Source of the DNA: Gorsachius magnificus
Lineage: Eukaryota; Chordata; Aves; Pelecaniformes; Ardeidae
Direction of reading: 5' to 3'
Length of the DNA: 64,000 nucleotides
Assembly (NCBI GenBank): GCA_034008185.1
Contig: CM067084.1
Location: 63,750,599-63,814,598 of the forward strand
The notes beneath the pieces are model-generated. The model had not been told where the DNA came from and made no database searches. It saw only the letters and a list, made by a program, of their open reading frames with translations. The translations under genes and the position numbers were made by a program. This document shows positions 35,590 to 47,344 of this stretch, piece by piece; position 1 is the first letter of the stretch; each line of letters opens with the position of its first letter.

Positions 35590-37312
35590 GTACTCCCCCT
35601 GATGATCAAGAATGACAACCTAGTATCAGCAGATGAGGAGAAGGCTGAAGTACTCAACAACTTTTTTGCCTCAGTCTTCACTGGTAACCTCTCTCCTCAC
35701 CCATCCCGAGTTGATGGACCCCAGGATGGGGACCAGGGGGGTAAAGCTCCTCCCACTGTAAGGGAAGATCAGGTTCATGACCAACTGAGGAACCTGAATA
35801 TATGGGACCTGATGAGAAGCATCCCAGAGTCCTGAGGGAATTGGCCGATGTAGTCGCCAAGCCACTCTCCATGATATTTGAAAAGTCATGGCAGTCAGGT
35901 GAAGTCCCTGGTGACTGGAAGAAGGGAAACATTGTGCCCATTTTCAAAAAGGGTAGAAAGGAAGACCCTGGGAACTACCGACCTGTCAGCCTCACCTCTG
36001 TGCCTGGGAAGATCATGGAACAGATCCTCCTAGAAGCTATGCTAAGGCACATGGAGACAGGGATGTGATTCAAGACAGCCAGCTTCACCAAGGGCAAGTC
36101 ATTCCTGACCAACCTAAAGGCTTTCTATGATGGAGTGACAGCATCAGTGGACAAGGGAAAACCAACGGATGTCATCTATATGGACTTCTGCAAAGCCTTC
36201 GACATAGTCCCCCATAACATCCTTCTCTCTAAATTGAAGAGATATGGATTTGATGAGTGGACTGTTTGGTGGATAAGGAATTGGTTGGATGGTCAATGGC
36301 TCGATGTCCAAATTGAGACTGGTGATAAGTTGTGTCCCTCAGGGGTCCATACTGGGACCAGTGCTGTTTAATATATTCATCAATGACATAGACAGTGAGA
36401 TTGAGTGTACCCTCAGCAAATTTGTAGATGACACCAAGCTGAGTGGTGCAGTTGACACGCCAGAAGGATGGGATGTCATTCGAAGAGACCTGGACAAGCT
36501 GGAGAGATAGGCCTGTGTGAACCTTATGAGGTTCAACAAGGCCAAGTGCAAAGTCCTGCACCTGGGTCAGGGCAACCCCTGATATCAGTATAGCCGGGCA
36601 GATGAAGGCATTGAGAACAGCCCTGCAGAGAAGGATTTGGGTGTACTGGTGGATGAAAAGCTGGACATGAGCCAACAATGTGTGCTTGCAGCTCAGAAGG
36701 CCAACTGTATCCTGGGCTGCATCAAAAGAAGTGTGGCCAGCAGGTTGAGGGAAGTGATTCTTCTGCTCAACTCTGCTCTGGTGAGACCTCACCTGGAGTA
36801 CTGTGTCCAGCTCTGGAGCCCTCAGCACAAGAAGGACATGGAACTGTTGGAGCGGGTCCAGAGGAGGGCTACAAAAATGATCTGAGGGCTGGAGCACTTC
36901 TCTTATGAGGACAGGCTGAGAGAGTTGGTCTTGTTCAGCCTGGAGAAAAGAAGGCTGCGGGGAGACCTCATTGCAGCCTTTCAGTACTTAAAGGGAGCTT
37001 ATAGGAAAGATAGGGACAATCTTTTTAGTAGGGCCAGCTGTGACAGGACAAGGGGTAATGGTTTAAACTAAACCAGGGTAGGTTTAGACTGGATATAAGG
37101 AAGAAATTTTTTATAATAAGGGTGGTGAAACACTGGAACTGGTTGTCCAGAGAGGTAGTGGAGGTCCCATCCCTGTAAACATTCAAGGTCAGGTTGGATG
37201 GGGCTCTGAGCAACCTGATCTAGTTAAAGATGTCCCTGCTCACTGCAGGGGGGTTGGACTAGATGACCTCTAAAGGTCCCTTCCAACCCAAAGCATTCTA
37301 TGATTCTATGAA
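35590..37312 (+). mobile_element. CR1 retrotransposon, about 1.7 kb, 5'-truncated
   Basis: This is the largest element of the window. It begins within ORF2, upstream of the reverse transcriptase fingers (motif EKAEVLNNFFASVFTG at about 35,640), and runs to a typical CR1 3' end with ATTCTATGATTCTATGA at about 37,293-37,309. CR1 elements insert by target-primed reverse transcription and are usually cut short at the 5' end, as here. The apurinic endonuclease domain and ORF1 are absent. The 3' end shares a subfamily with the fragment at 33.0 kb, 2.2 kb upstream in the same orientation. Confidence 0.96.
35602..37070 (+). pseudogene. CR1 ORF2 reverse transcriptase remnant
   Basis: Reverse transcriptase blocks appear in order across two frames. 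They are [15 protein letters not shown] (about 35,915), NYRPVSLTS (about 35,975), the motif A-like DFCKAFD (36,183-36,203), PQGSILGP (36,337-36,360) and the catalytic motif C as FVDD (36,421-36,432), where the family normally has FADD. The frame changes at about 35,800 and about 36,288; at the latter, some residues between WLDG and VNGS are missing. Stops lie at 36,066-36,068, 36,508-36,510 (Trp to TAG), 36,580-36,582 and 36,883-36,885 (consistent with CGA to TGA). No active enzyme can be made. A 222-codon minus-strand frame at 36,229-36,897 is an antisense shadow. Confidence 0.95.
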
Positions 37313-40300
37313 TTCACTTTTTTTTTTCAAGTATTAACATGAAAATCTTGAACAGCTCCCACCTGAGGTCTTGCAGTAATCGAAATTTGCCAGGGGAACA
37401 AAAAATGCTATGTGAAAGGGCAAGACACGTTCCTAAAGAAATATTTATCATCTTATTTTACACCAAAAAAAAAAAAAAGGAAACTGAAACAAGGTGGTGG
37501 TCTGCAGTGTGATGTGAGAATTGCTCAGTGCAGCTATGAGTAAGGAGAGGTTGATGTGCACTAAAAAGTAGGAACTGAAAATTGCATCAGGAAAGTAGAG
37601 CATTCCCTTCCCCTTACAGGAACCTGTAAAGGAAGGTTAGTATGTCACTCTGCATTTTGGAAAAAATAAGGCTTAGAGAAAAGCAGCTAGAGCAAGCCCT
37701 GAATTATGATTGCAGCTGGAAATAAAACCAACAGTTTTTCTATTATTGTATAAATCAGTAAGCTTCTAGAATTCATGTGTTAATAGACAGATGCTGTGAC
37801 TGTGTTGTAAAACACAAAACTAAAGGTTAAGTATCTTCAGATAGCTGAGAAACATGTGAATTGCCTACATTTTTACAAATCCTTATGTGACTGCTTATTA
37901 AGGTTACCACAAACCCTCTATATTGAGAAAAGTGTTACTTAGGTTGCAAAGTCCAGTAGCTTTGAAAGGTAGTAGTAACTCATATTTATATTTCTCAGAA
38001 TTTTTATTATAAAATATTTTAGCTAGAAAAAGCAGCTTTCTTAAGAAAGCTATCACCTGTGTTTTTTGTAGCAAGTATTAGAAATACAGCAATAAAAAAG
38101 TTCTTGAGCTATGGAATTGCCTTTTCTCTGTCTCTTAAAATTCCATTCATGTTTAGCCAAAGTATCAATTTCAATTTTTTCATCACTTGTTTTTTAAGGG
38201 AAAATTTAGCATTTTGCAAAAGTGTTATTTGACAGTGAAAATTTTAAAAGTCTAGACCCAGACTGTTACCAACACAACAGTAGGTGAAATAGCAGGTGTG
38301 GTACTTAAAATGCTTAGGAATGAGTGGAATACACAGGAAATTTGGATAGGTTTGGTTTTTTTTTCTGGTCACTTGCTTTATCTGACACCATTGTATTAAG
38401 TCACTTTCCATAGGCAGCTGATTGACTTAATACTAACTAGTATTCCAGCTCACATACTTCAAATATGTGTAGCAGTGGTTAAGGAGCTATGGGGAAGACA
38501 TTGTAATTGTACCTAATGAGAACTGAAAAAAAAACCCCTTTTACCAATTAAATGAAAAACCTATGTTAAAAGACTGTTACTTCTTTATAGAATTCAAGCC
38601 CTAGAAGGGTTAGGAATGCCAAAATATGGTTGCCAAGTGTCCCTGATGGCAGCAGACCTTATACATGTGGTATGATTTGCAAGACCATACACAGAGAACT
38701 ACCTCTTTCAGCCCTGTGAATGCACAGAGGTGAGCAGAATTAAGATCTTATGGATGATTACACATCTGGCATTGTCTGGCTGCCTCATTTTGCACCACAG
38801 ATAACTTCTTTTGAAATATAGGCTTTTTGTGGTATTATAATAATTAGAATTAGGTGATTACATTTTTATGCATTTATCAAATATTTGAAGATATTTATCA
38901 TCTGTCTTGTATTTCATAATGTAGTGATGAACTGTAGAAAATCACTGAATTATAAAAATCTTTATTTATGTTCCCTGCTTCTCCAGCCTTCTTCATTTAA
39001 AAAAAAGAAATGTCCTGCAGAGATAGTTTCTTATTCCTGGGATGTGTTTCAAAAGAGCTCCACTCAGAGACAAAGGTCCTCCCATGAAGAGCAGCTTGCA
39101 GGATAGACGTTTTTGATTGTGCATTTTATAGAGAGGATATTTCCTCCATAGCACTTTGATAACAGCCTGGCTCACTTCAAATGCTATGGCAATATAAATG
39201 AGGAAAATAAATCAAAGGCATTTTGGGAAACTAAGTTCTTTGGGTATAAATTTTGCCTTTGGATATTATAAACGTATAAAACTAAAATAGATGCCTGAAG
39301 AAGTGCGGTGTGACTATCCACAGGAAATATTCAACCTTTAAATTATTCATTGCACACAGCAATTAGTTAAGCAACAAATGTTTTTAACCATTACTCACAG
39401 TGTAAAATAACCTTTAATAATCTGCAGGGAAATACAGAATGTCCAGCGTGATACACACCTTTTTAAGCATGTTCTCCAAAATACTCATAGAGTGCATTAC
39501 AACTCATTATTGAAGAGAAGAGCAAGTGCTTTGTACATTAAAGAGTTCGTTCAGTTTATGTGATCTATGCAGATATATTGAGAGGAAAATAAAGACTATT
39601 TACTCATTATTTCAAAAATCAGATGAGATTCTCTCTCTTTTAATAACATCCGTTAGCAAGGTTTTTCCCTTCTGCCACTAAACCTATGGTGCTTCATGCA
39701 CAGCAGTTACAAAAGAAGGAAAATTCCAGGTCTTCACATTAGGATACACACTATGCAACTGGAGACAGGGTATTTTTTGTTTCCTGGAGCATATTTAACC
39801 TTCCTCAGAATGAGGGTGCATTAGTGTGCTGTATATGCCATACTAAAACCCAAACTACTCGTGCAATCTTCAGTTGAAAAGAGTAGCTTGCTTACGGTCC
39901 GCCCGTGGCTCAAAGCAGAGTAGCAGCTTAAAGATGTGGGTAAGATGGATCCACCCATCCCAAGTGCTTCACCTGAGCCGGTCTGCCCTGCTGCAGCCAT
40001 CCAGGGACTGCTTTGACTTCAGAAGCTGAGCTTCCCTACATCATTTTTACATCAGTCAAGTGACTCTGCTTAAGGTTAAATCACCATTTCTAATAAAAAG
40101 TAATTTTACTCAAGCTATTAACAAGGAGCACCCTGTAAGTTATACATTTATATGAAGTGAAGCAAATCACCTACAGTGCCTGAGAAAATATGATTTCCTA
40201 ATTATTTTTACACAAGAGAAGAATATGTGGGGACAGTTAGGAAGACAGGCTGTTTCACAAAGGAATCCAAAGTAAATTCATTGCATAATTTAGAATTTTA

Positions 40301-40530
40301 TTAATATGTCCTCCACTTATCTTCTTTGACATCTTGATATCTTTGACAGAGGATGCAAGAGCTGTAAATATGCCAATACAAATAAAATTTGCTGTTTAGT
40401 TATCTAAACCACTAACCAGTAGAGTACTAAAAACGCCCATTTTCCATTCTTTCAGCCCTGTCTCTTTCTATTCCTGTCTGTGTTTTCTGTTTCTTCGTCT
40501 CCTGGTTAAAGCCTCAGCTCTGTGTAATCA
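37313..40530. other. Unique sequence, no gene seen
   Basis: AT-rich sequence without a recognised gene or repeat, apart from a perfect 18 bp palindrome at 38,034-38,051. A GC-richer patch lies at 39,890-40,030 with no visible coding motif. Confidence 0.5.
38034..38051. other. Perfect 18-bp palindrome
   Basis: AGCTTTCTTAAGAAAGCT reads the same on both strands without a loop. It lies next to an A/T-rich stretch and no function is evident. Confidence 0.9.
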
Positions 40531-40625
40531 CTAATAAAGATACAGCCCCCATCCTGAAGAGCTTATATTCTAATTTAAGATAAACTCCAACAAGAGAATA
40601 ACAGACAGCATGAAGGAAGCAAAGG
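40531..40625 (+). repeat. Ancient dispersed amniote repeat fragment
   Basis: CTAATAAAGATACAGCCCCC followed by TCCTGAAGAGCTTATATTCT and AATAACAGACAGCATGAAGG follows the order of an old reptile and bird repeat: aagacacggtccctgccccaaagagcttacagtctaa, then agacagacaaaggg. It is diverged and assigned from memory. Confidence 0.5.
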
Positions 40626-42565
40626 CCAAGGCAAGACCCTGTCTAAACACACCTATGTATTACTATCTCTGTGCACAGTTTGACGGATACCTCCCTCTCC
40701 CCTTTTAAAGAATAAAGGTACACACAGGACCAAAATTGGCACCTCTTCATTCAGTCAGAGGAATGCAAAAGTAAATCAGCCAGTAGCACTCTTCTCATTC
40801 TTGGGTTTGGAAATAAAGTTACAGACTAATTTTATTTATTCTGCTGTTCAAATTCAGGCTGAATGGGTGTTCAAGCACTCACAACTCATACATGCCAGAG
40901 TAATTTTCTCTACAGGCTATGCTTGCTAACAGACAGAGTAGGTGCAATTTCTGCTGCATTTATTAAATTAATTACAGATGTGTTTTCTCAGGGAGATATT
41001 CTAAGCACTATTTTCTGCAGACAGTTTGTAAATCACAAACCTATAAACCTCAGTGTTCAAGTCTCCTACTTAAATAGGCTCAGATCTCTCATGTTTTCCT
41101 GTAAAAATGAAGTTTAATAAATACCTCAGTTTTAGTTATTGAATTGTTAAACTCCATTTCTTTCTTCCATGTGTTGCATTATCTCAGGTCCTTTAATAAC
41201 TTTTTTCCTTTTGGCCTTAAGTTTTGCTTTGAAAGGTCAATCATTCTGAGATATTCAATGATTTTGCTGACTACGTAGGAGATCTTATTGATTATACCTT
41301 GGGATAATATTTATAATTTTTGCTTTGTATCTATTTATTCACTGCATTACAGATGCTTTAAAGCCAATTTATCAGAGTTAATACTAAAAAGGTGAGCAAT
41401 CTCATTGCTTACCTTCTGTGTATAGGATTTCTTTCATTTTTACAAATAGTGATTTATGCAAAGTCACCACGACAGCTATTGCTTCCATTGTGGAGTTTAT
41501 TATCTCCAAGATGAGCATACAAGTCATTAAGCTCTCATAGAAGGATTAGCGTACAGAAAGATCACTGCATTGTGATTTTCTGGTTACATGGTTCAATACA
41601 ATGATGGTTTAAGGAAGTAAAAGCCAATTTTAGCACTGTCATTATAGGATACTGTATGTCGACAATAGGCAGTTATAAATACTATCTCCAATAAGACTCA
41701 CTTCTCCATAAAGGGGTCTTTCTATCATGTACCAATGGGGTCAGTAATACATGAAAATGATTTGTGAAGAATGGTTTTAAGATTTATCTTTCATATTACC
41801 TAAAAATATTTTTTCAATTATATCTTTTAATCTAAAAGTCTTGTAATGAGGCAAACCTTCTTTTGAAGGTTCTTTTCATGTCCGTGTACATTTTCACTTA
41901 ACAGATGAATTTTCAAAAACAACCAGCCTAATTAATCTCTTCTTAAGGATAGAACACTGGGTACTTTGCTCCAGTATTAATTCAAAATACATCTTGCATC
42001 TTGCACTGAAGATGTCCTCTCTGGCATACTATGTTACAAATTATTTGTGTCCATTGCAAAACAGATATATAATGTTTAGAATTTTCCCATTTTATAATGA
42101 GAATAAAAAGGAAGAAATAAAACATCTTTGACTGGGTTTTATGCCTGACTTGGTGTAAGAGTATTCAAAACACTGCTCAGTTCTGCAAGATGCTCAGGGT
42201 AGGGAGCTCATTTGATCATAGGTTTTGGCCATCAGAAAAATCCATATTACTCACTGAAGAACCAATTTTTTCCCAATGGGAAAGATTTCACTAACTCCAG
42301 TGTTGTCTACTACACCCTGGTAGCCAGGACATATCTGAGACATCCCAGAGAGGGGCCTGGTAAAGAGCATGTGGCTGGGGAATTATAGCCTTTTGCAAGG
42401 AATGGGATCTGGATATCACCATTCTTGAGTACATCATATACACTGGACTGTCAAGTTTAAAAATAAAAAATAAAAGTAAGTGTCCCCAAGAAAATGAGTC
42501 AAATATTGCATTTGTTATAGCCCATATTAAAAAAGATCCATGCTTCTGTTATAGGCCACACAGCT
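40626..42565. other. Unique sequence, no gene seen
   Basis: AT-rich, with open frames below 85 codons. No repeat recognised. Confidence 0.5.
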
Positions 42566-42611
42566 CATGTGATGTGTAAGATATCTTCCTTATGGACCTA
42601 CACATCACATG
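42566..42611. other. Hairpin with 13-bp perfect stem
   Basis: CATGTGATGTGTA at 42,566-42,578 is the exact reverse complement of TACACATCACATG at 42,599-42,611, with a 20 nt loop. A G-T wobble extends the stem by one. The stem is too short for a usual microRNA precursor. It may be a remnant of a small palindromic element. Confidence 0.75.
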
Positions 42612-44195
42612 GTACTTTGATAACCCTGAAACGTGGGACTCTCCCTGATCAAAGAGAAGGGATAAAATAAATACAGTGCACTTATCCCTGAGGTCAGGGA
42701 TGAAATGGGGAGGGAGGATTAAAGCCTTCCATTCAAGCTGAATTCTAGAAGTACAACATAGCTTTCTGGAAAATAGTTAAGGTGGCAGAGCTTCACCTGA
42801 GACTTTTGTGAAATCTGACAGAATACAATGAATTCAGATTTAGAATGTGAAAATGGGTGAAGAGCTTACCTTCTCTGCAGACACAAGCAGTAGCTGCTGA
42901 GAAACGTAATGGTCTGCAAGAAAAGCCAAATTGTGCAGGACAGTGGAGAAGCATTTAGAAAAGATCCTTGGACATGATGAGGAAAATATGAGATTCATAA
43001 CCTTCAAGAGAGTTTTTCTCTGTAAAAATGGAAAACATTTAATCTTTCTTCAGCAGGAAGTTATGGTAGAACACACGCACAGGAGCTCCTAAAGATATAA
43101 CCAGAGAGTGTATCAGCCAGGAGAGATGAAAGAAAATCAAGCTACTAAGAACAGAAAGTGGCAATAAACTAAAGGAGCATGTCTTTGGAATGCAGTATAT
43201 GACTTTTTACCTGCAGTAGAAAGCTCTTGATGAACCAGGAGGTTGTGTCCAGTTTCCATTCCCCATTATTTCTAAAAGACCTAAAGATCCTCTTTATGCA
43301 TCACTTTTTCAGATTTGTTTTTTGAGCCAGACAGGGTTGTATTTTGATGTTTTCACACAGATAGTTGTAAAGCTTTTCCAGGAGTAAAGCTATAGTAATG
43401 CCAGCCAAAAATTTGGAGATGGCTGTGTAAAACTGTGAGAATCTCTTGCTCCTACTGAAAGTCCTGGTTCGAAAATGTGGTCATCATACTTATCTTTAAG
43501 TGTGCACATTTTGCAAATATCAAGAACCTTTCTTTGCCATCAGCTTGACCTGATGATCATTTTAGCTAAAAGATTATTGTGCAATGAATATGAAAACAGC
43601 ATTTCCCTCATTTTACAGATTATATTTTGTTAGAGGAAAAAACACAAGGAAGACCAGTGTATACTTAAGAAAATTATTGAGCACTTTATCCCATTTTCTT
43701 CTTGATTCCCATTCCATAGCTAGTGATGTAGCCTGTTTTCAAGTCTTAATTTAATCCTAATTCATATATCCAATAAGAAGCATATCTAAAATTGCTCTAA
43801 GCCCATAGAAATGGAGAAACCAAAGTTCCTTCAAATTTTATCTTCCACTGCCAACTATAGAAAAAATACACTCTTACACGTAAATTAGGTGCTATAGTTA
43901 GGTACTGAAATAAAAGAGTTCAAGTCCATCTGTTCTAGACCTGCACAATGAAGTTAGACATGCTGCTGTTTTGTGAAAAGAGTCTTTGATGAGACATTTT
44001 TGACCCATGGTAAATTTATTGACTTCCAGAAGAGTATGCCACAGCTAATTTAGTCAGCTGGAAGTAATTTATCACTAGCCAGTTCACCAGTATCCAGTGG
44101 CCTAGAATGATGGAGTTCTAATTAAATATTAAAAATTAACAGAGAAAAGCTGTATTTAATAAAACTTCCCTCTGCAGTAGGCCAAGATGCAGGAA
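42612..44195. other. Unique sequence, no gene seen
   Basis: AT-rich sequence without recognised gene or repeat. A short CCTCATTTTACAGATTATA stretch near 43,607 could be a MIR scrap but is not sufficient to call. Confidence 0.5.
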
Positions 44196-44585
44196 TTAAT
44201 AGACTCTAAGCCCAGGAGGAGCTATTATGATAATCTAGTCTGACTTTGTAGGTAACATAGGCTAAAGAGCATCAAAATTCTTACATTTAGTCAGTCATTG
44301 TTTTGACTACAGGAGTTCATTAAAAAAGATATTCTGTACTAATTTCAAGACTTCTAGAGTGGAGGATCTACTACATCTTCCTGTAAGTTGTTGCCGTAGT
44401 TAATTATTCTCATGCCTAAGAAAGTGTGTCAGACTTATTTTTGTCAAAATCCAGCTTCCAACCATTTGGCTGTTTTATGTCTTTGTCTGCTAGATTAAAG
44501 TGCTGTCTGCTATCAAATAGGTCTGCCTCATGTAGGTACTTGATTAAGTCACCTCTTAAACAACTGAAGAGATGAGTTTTAAACA
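44196..44585 (-). mobile_element. Ancient CR1 3' end, minus strand
   Basis: The plus strand starts with TTAATAGACTCTAAGCCCAG, then GAGCTATTATGATAATCTAG and TCTGACTTTGTAGGTAACAT. Further on come AGTTGTTGCCGTAGTTAATT, ATCCAGCTTCCAACCATTTG and CATGTAGGTACTTGATTAAG. This is the block order of an old CR1 group shared by turtles, crocodilians and birds. The minus strand still reads as an uninterrupted C-terminal frame across 44,658-44,416, with LRGDLIKYLHEADLFDSRQ and FNLADKDI matching the family text. It is clearly older than the ATTCTATG-tailed copies and lacks that tail. Confidence 0.87.
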
Positions 44586-47305
44586 GCCATTTTGAAGTGA
44601 ATGAGTAATAAACTGGAAGTTTTATGCAAATTTTTGCTCTTGATAGCGTTAATGTCATTTCAAACTGGAAAAGTTAAACATGTCATCAAATACAGCTGTA
44701 CATGTAATCACCAACATTAATTCAGAAGTGGCCTGAACTTTGTTACAACTTATTCTATTTAATATGTTCTTTTCTCTCCTTCTTCCGTATCAAGCCTGTA
44801 ACTGTTTTTAAAAAGCATGCCAAATATTATACAGCAAAGAATAAGCAGTTAATGTCTTAGATTCATTTTTCTACACTCATTTAAAATTTTTTACTTTTAT
44901 ATTTTCGATAAAATGATGCTCTTATGAGTCAGAACTTTAAGACCATGTTATTACAAAGAATAAATTTTATAGGTCTGTAGGCTGCATTGGATCTTTCAAG
45001 TGTTCATCATTGTGTTTACCATGAAGAGATACTGATTTTAAAAGTAGGGTTCATTATGATGTGGGAAATATTTGGAAGACTTGAGAAAAGGGTATTTTTG
45101 TAAAAGCTTGTCAGTGGAAAGATGTCTAATATGTGCTAAAAATTAACAGAAGGTTATTTAAGGTCCAAATTAATTCTTCTGGGCTCTTAAGATATACTGC
45201 ATTTGGTAAGTGTTCATCACTAAATCTGCAGCAGTGCTTATAGTGTATAATGAATAACACTCAGCAGTGATAGCACAACATCATCCTTATTCCTTCAGTG
45301 CAAGTTTTTCTCTATTCATTCATCATTTCTTCCAGCTTTTTACAGTTACTTCATAAAATCAGCCACACTCTATATTCAACAAAATCTTATCAAAAATAGA
45401 AATGTCTTGAATGTTAAATTTGTTTAGTAAGTATCACAGGTCTATGAATATGAAGTATATGAGTTTATCATATAGAGTATAGAAATATCCAAAAGGAATC
45501 AAGATCTGTCAAATCAAATGGAAAACCAAAATATCTGTCCCCAAGCTAGGAAACTCTTTAAGCAATACAGATTCTTGTTTGCGTTTTTCAATTCTGCTAT
45601 TTCAGTAGACCATGTTCTCTAATATTAGTGCTTTAGTTTTGGGGATGTACTAGGTTTTTAATACAGCTATTTAACATGAGTTCTGAAGTTTGTTTTCCAG
45701 CAACTTTATTAGCCTGTTTCACTTTTTGATTATAGACATCTTGGCTGTCTTGACATTGTCTAAGTCTAACCGGAGCAGACTAACAGAACTATGGATTGTG
45801 TCCCTTAGATATTTATATTGGCCAAAAGCTTTTAAACCTTTCTCGAAACAAGGGGAATTTGAGGTAAATGAGGTAAGTTTGCGGTCTTAGTCACAGATGA
45901 CAAATACAATAAAAACAGCAAAAAAAAAAGCTGGTAAACAATAAAAAATATTAAATTAGTTATACACTAGAAGAGTAGAGAGTGAATTAAGATAGAGTGA
46001 AAGCATCTAACTGCTCAAAGACCAAGAAACATAAAAATCAAAGTTAATATAATTTGTCTTGCAGCTGTAGAGTAGCCCAGTAGTCATTGAAAAAGATCAT
46101 TAATTTTCATGCAATTAAATATCATTAATAAGACACCCCAGGAGCGCATGTTCCTGAGAGATAATGTCAGCCCTTGGGTGTGACCTACCGTGTGATGTTA
46201 TCTCAGCATGGCTCAAATTCCATACTCCTCCTGAGCTAATAAAATTAAGTTTTCCTTCTAAAGACGACTTTGGTAACTTTGGTAACTTTCATCCCCATGG
46301 TCCGCAACATTAGTAACACATTCAGTACAAACACAAAAAAGAACGTGTACAACAAACTGATCACAAACTAAATTAGCAGTAGAAGGAGAAGACATAGTAG
46401 TCAGATCATGGACAGCTTTATGTCATGCACTAAAGCCCTGAAGAAATATCTGAAAACAAAACAAAACAAAAAAAGGCTTAGTCAGCCAGTTAGCAAAACT
46501 GTATGATGCATCTATCACAGTTAATCAAAGAATGGAGCAAGTTTCACCTGAAATCATTGCTTTCTTGACTATACAGGAGTGCCTAATTACACATTAACAA
46601 AAGTCAAATCCTCACTGAGAACTCAAGGCTTATAGCTAACATTCTGCTGAGGATGCCCTTCAGAGCCCTCTGCAGTTAAGGATCGCTTATGTTCTACCTT
46701 ACAGATGCAAAGGAAATATAGAAATGGCTGGAGATTGTGAAGGATGAGCTGGATGTTGGTTTGAGTACTAAGAAAGGGGTGGAGGAAAGGGGAAAATGAT
46801 GCTAGGAACTGCTAAGATGACAAGGGAAGGTCCCCTGGGCATCTGGGTGTATTTGCTGCAGTACCGCAAGGGATGTGGAAGTTGGTGAAGGAGGCAAGGT
46901 ATCATGGAAACTATTGCAGTTTCAATGACAAGTTGCAAAACTGTGTTGGTGTCTCTGGAGCAACAAACATGATCAAGGAAATGTAAGGTTGGTCGTTCAA
47001 GAAGCCCAGTAACATTTATAGTCGACTGAATCTGAGATGACCTCACTAAAACAGAACTTCAGAAGGAATAAAGGTTGGGCCTCAGACCCAACATTATGGA
47101 GCTTGTTAAGCAGTTGTGCCATGTAGTGTTGAAGCTGTGAAACATTGTTATGTGGACCATCCTCCTAGCAGTCAAGCATTCGGTGATGCAAGGATGAGGA
47201 ATTACATTACTTCTGATGTCACAGTGAAAATGCTTTAAAACTACCTAAACTTGGAATCTTCCCCAACAGTAATAAAACCAGCTCAAAACAACATAATTTT
47301 AATGA
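44586..47305. other. Unique sequence, no gene seen
   Basis: AT-rich, with open frames up to about 92 codons (minus strand, 46,768-47,046) and no known motif. Simple AAAAC units occur at about 46,455-46,470. A duplicated CTTTGGTAA sits near 46,267. Confidence 0.5.
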
Positions 47306-47344
47306 CAAATTGCTTTCTCTAAATACACATTTAGAGAAAATTTG
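47306..47344. other. Compact hairpin, 11-bp stem with 4-nt loop
   Basis: TTTCTCTAAAT at 47,314-47,324 pairs perfectly with ATTTAGAGAAA at 47,329-47,339 around the loop ACAC. After a 3 nt bulge, CAAAT and ATTTG continue the stem. The AT-rich context makes a chance origin plausible. Confidence 0.7.

Noticed and set aside
36229..36897. 222-codon open frame on the minus strand
   Set aside because: It is antisense to the CR1 reverse transcriptase remnant, and its text is the complement of known CR1 coding sequence.
45690..45890. Open frame ending near a strong GAG-GTAAGT donor
   Set aside because: The donor-like word is good, but there is no convincing acceptor with an open frame into it and no known protein text.
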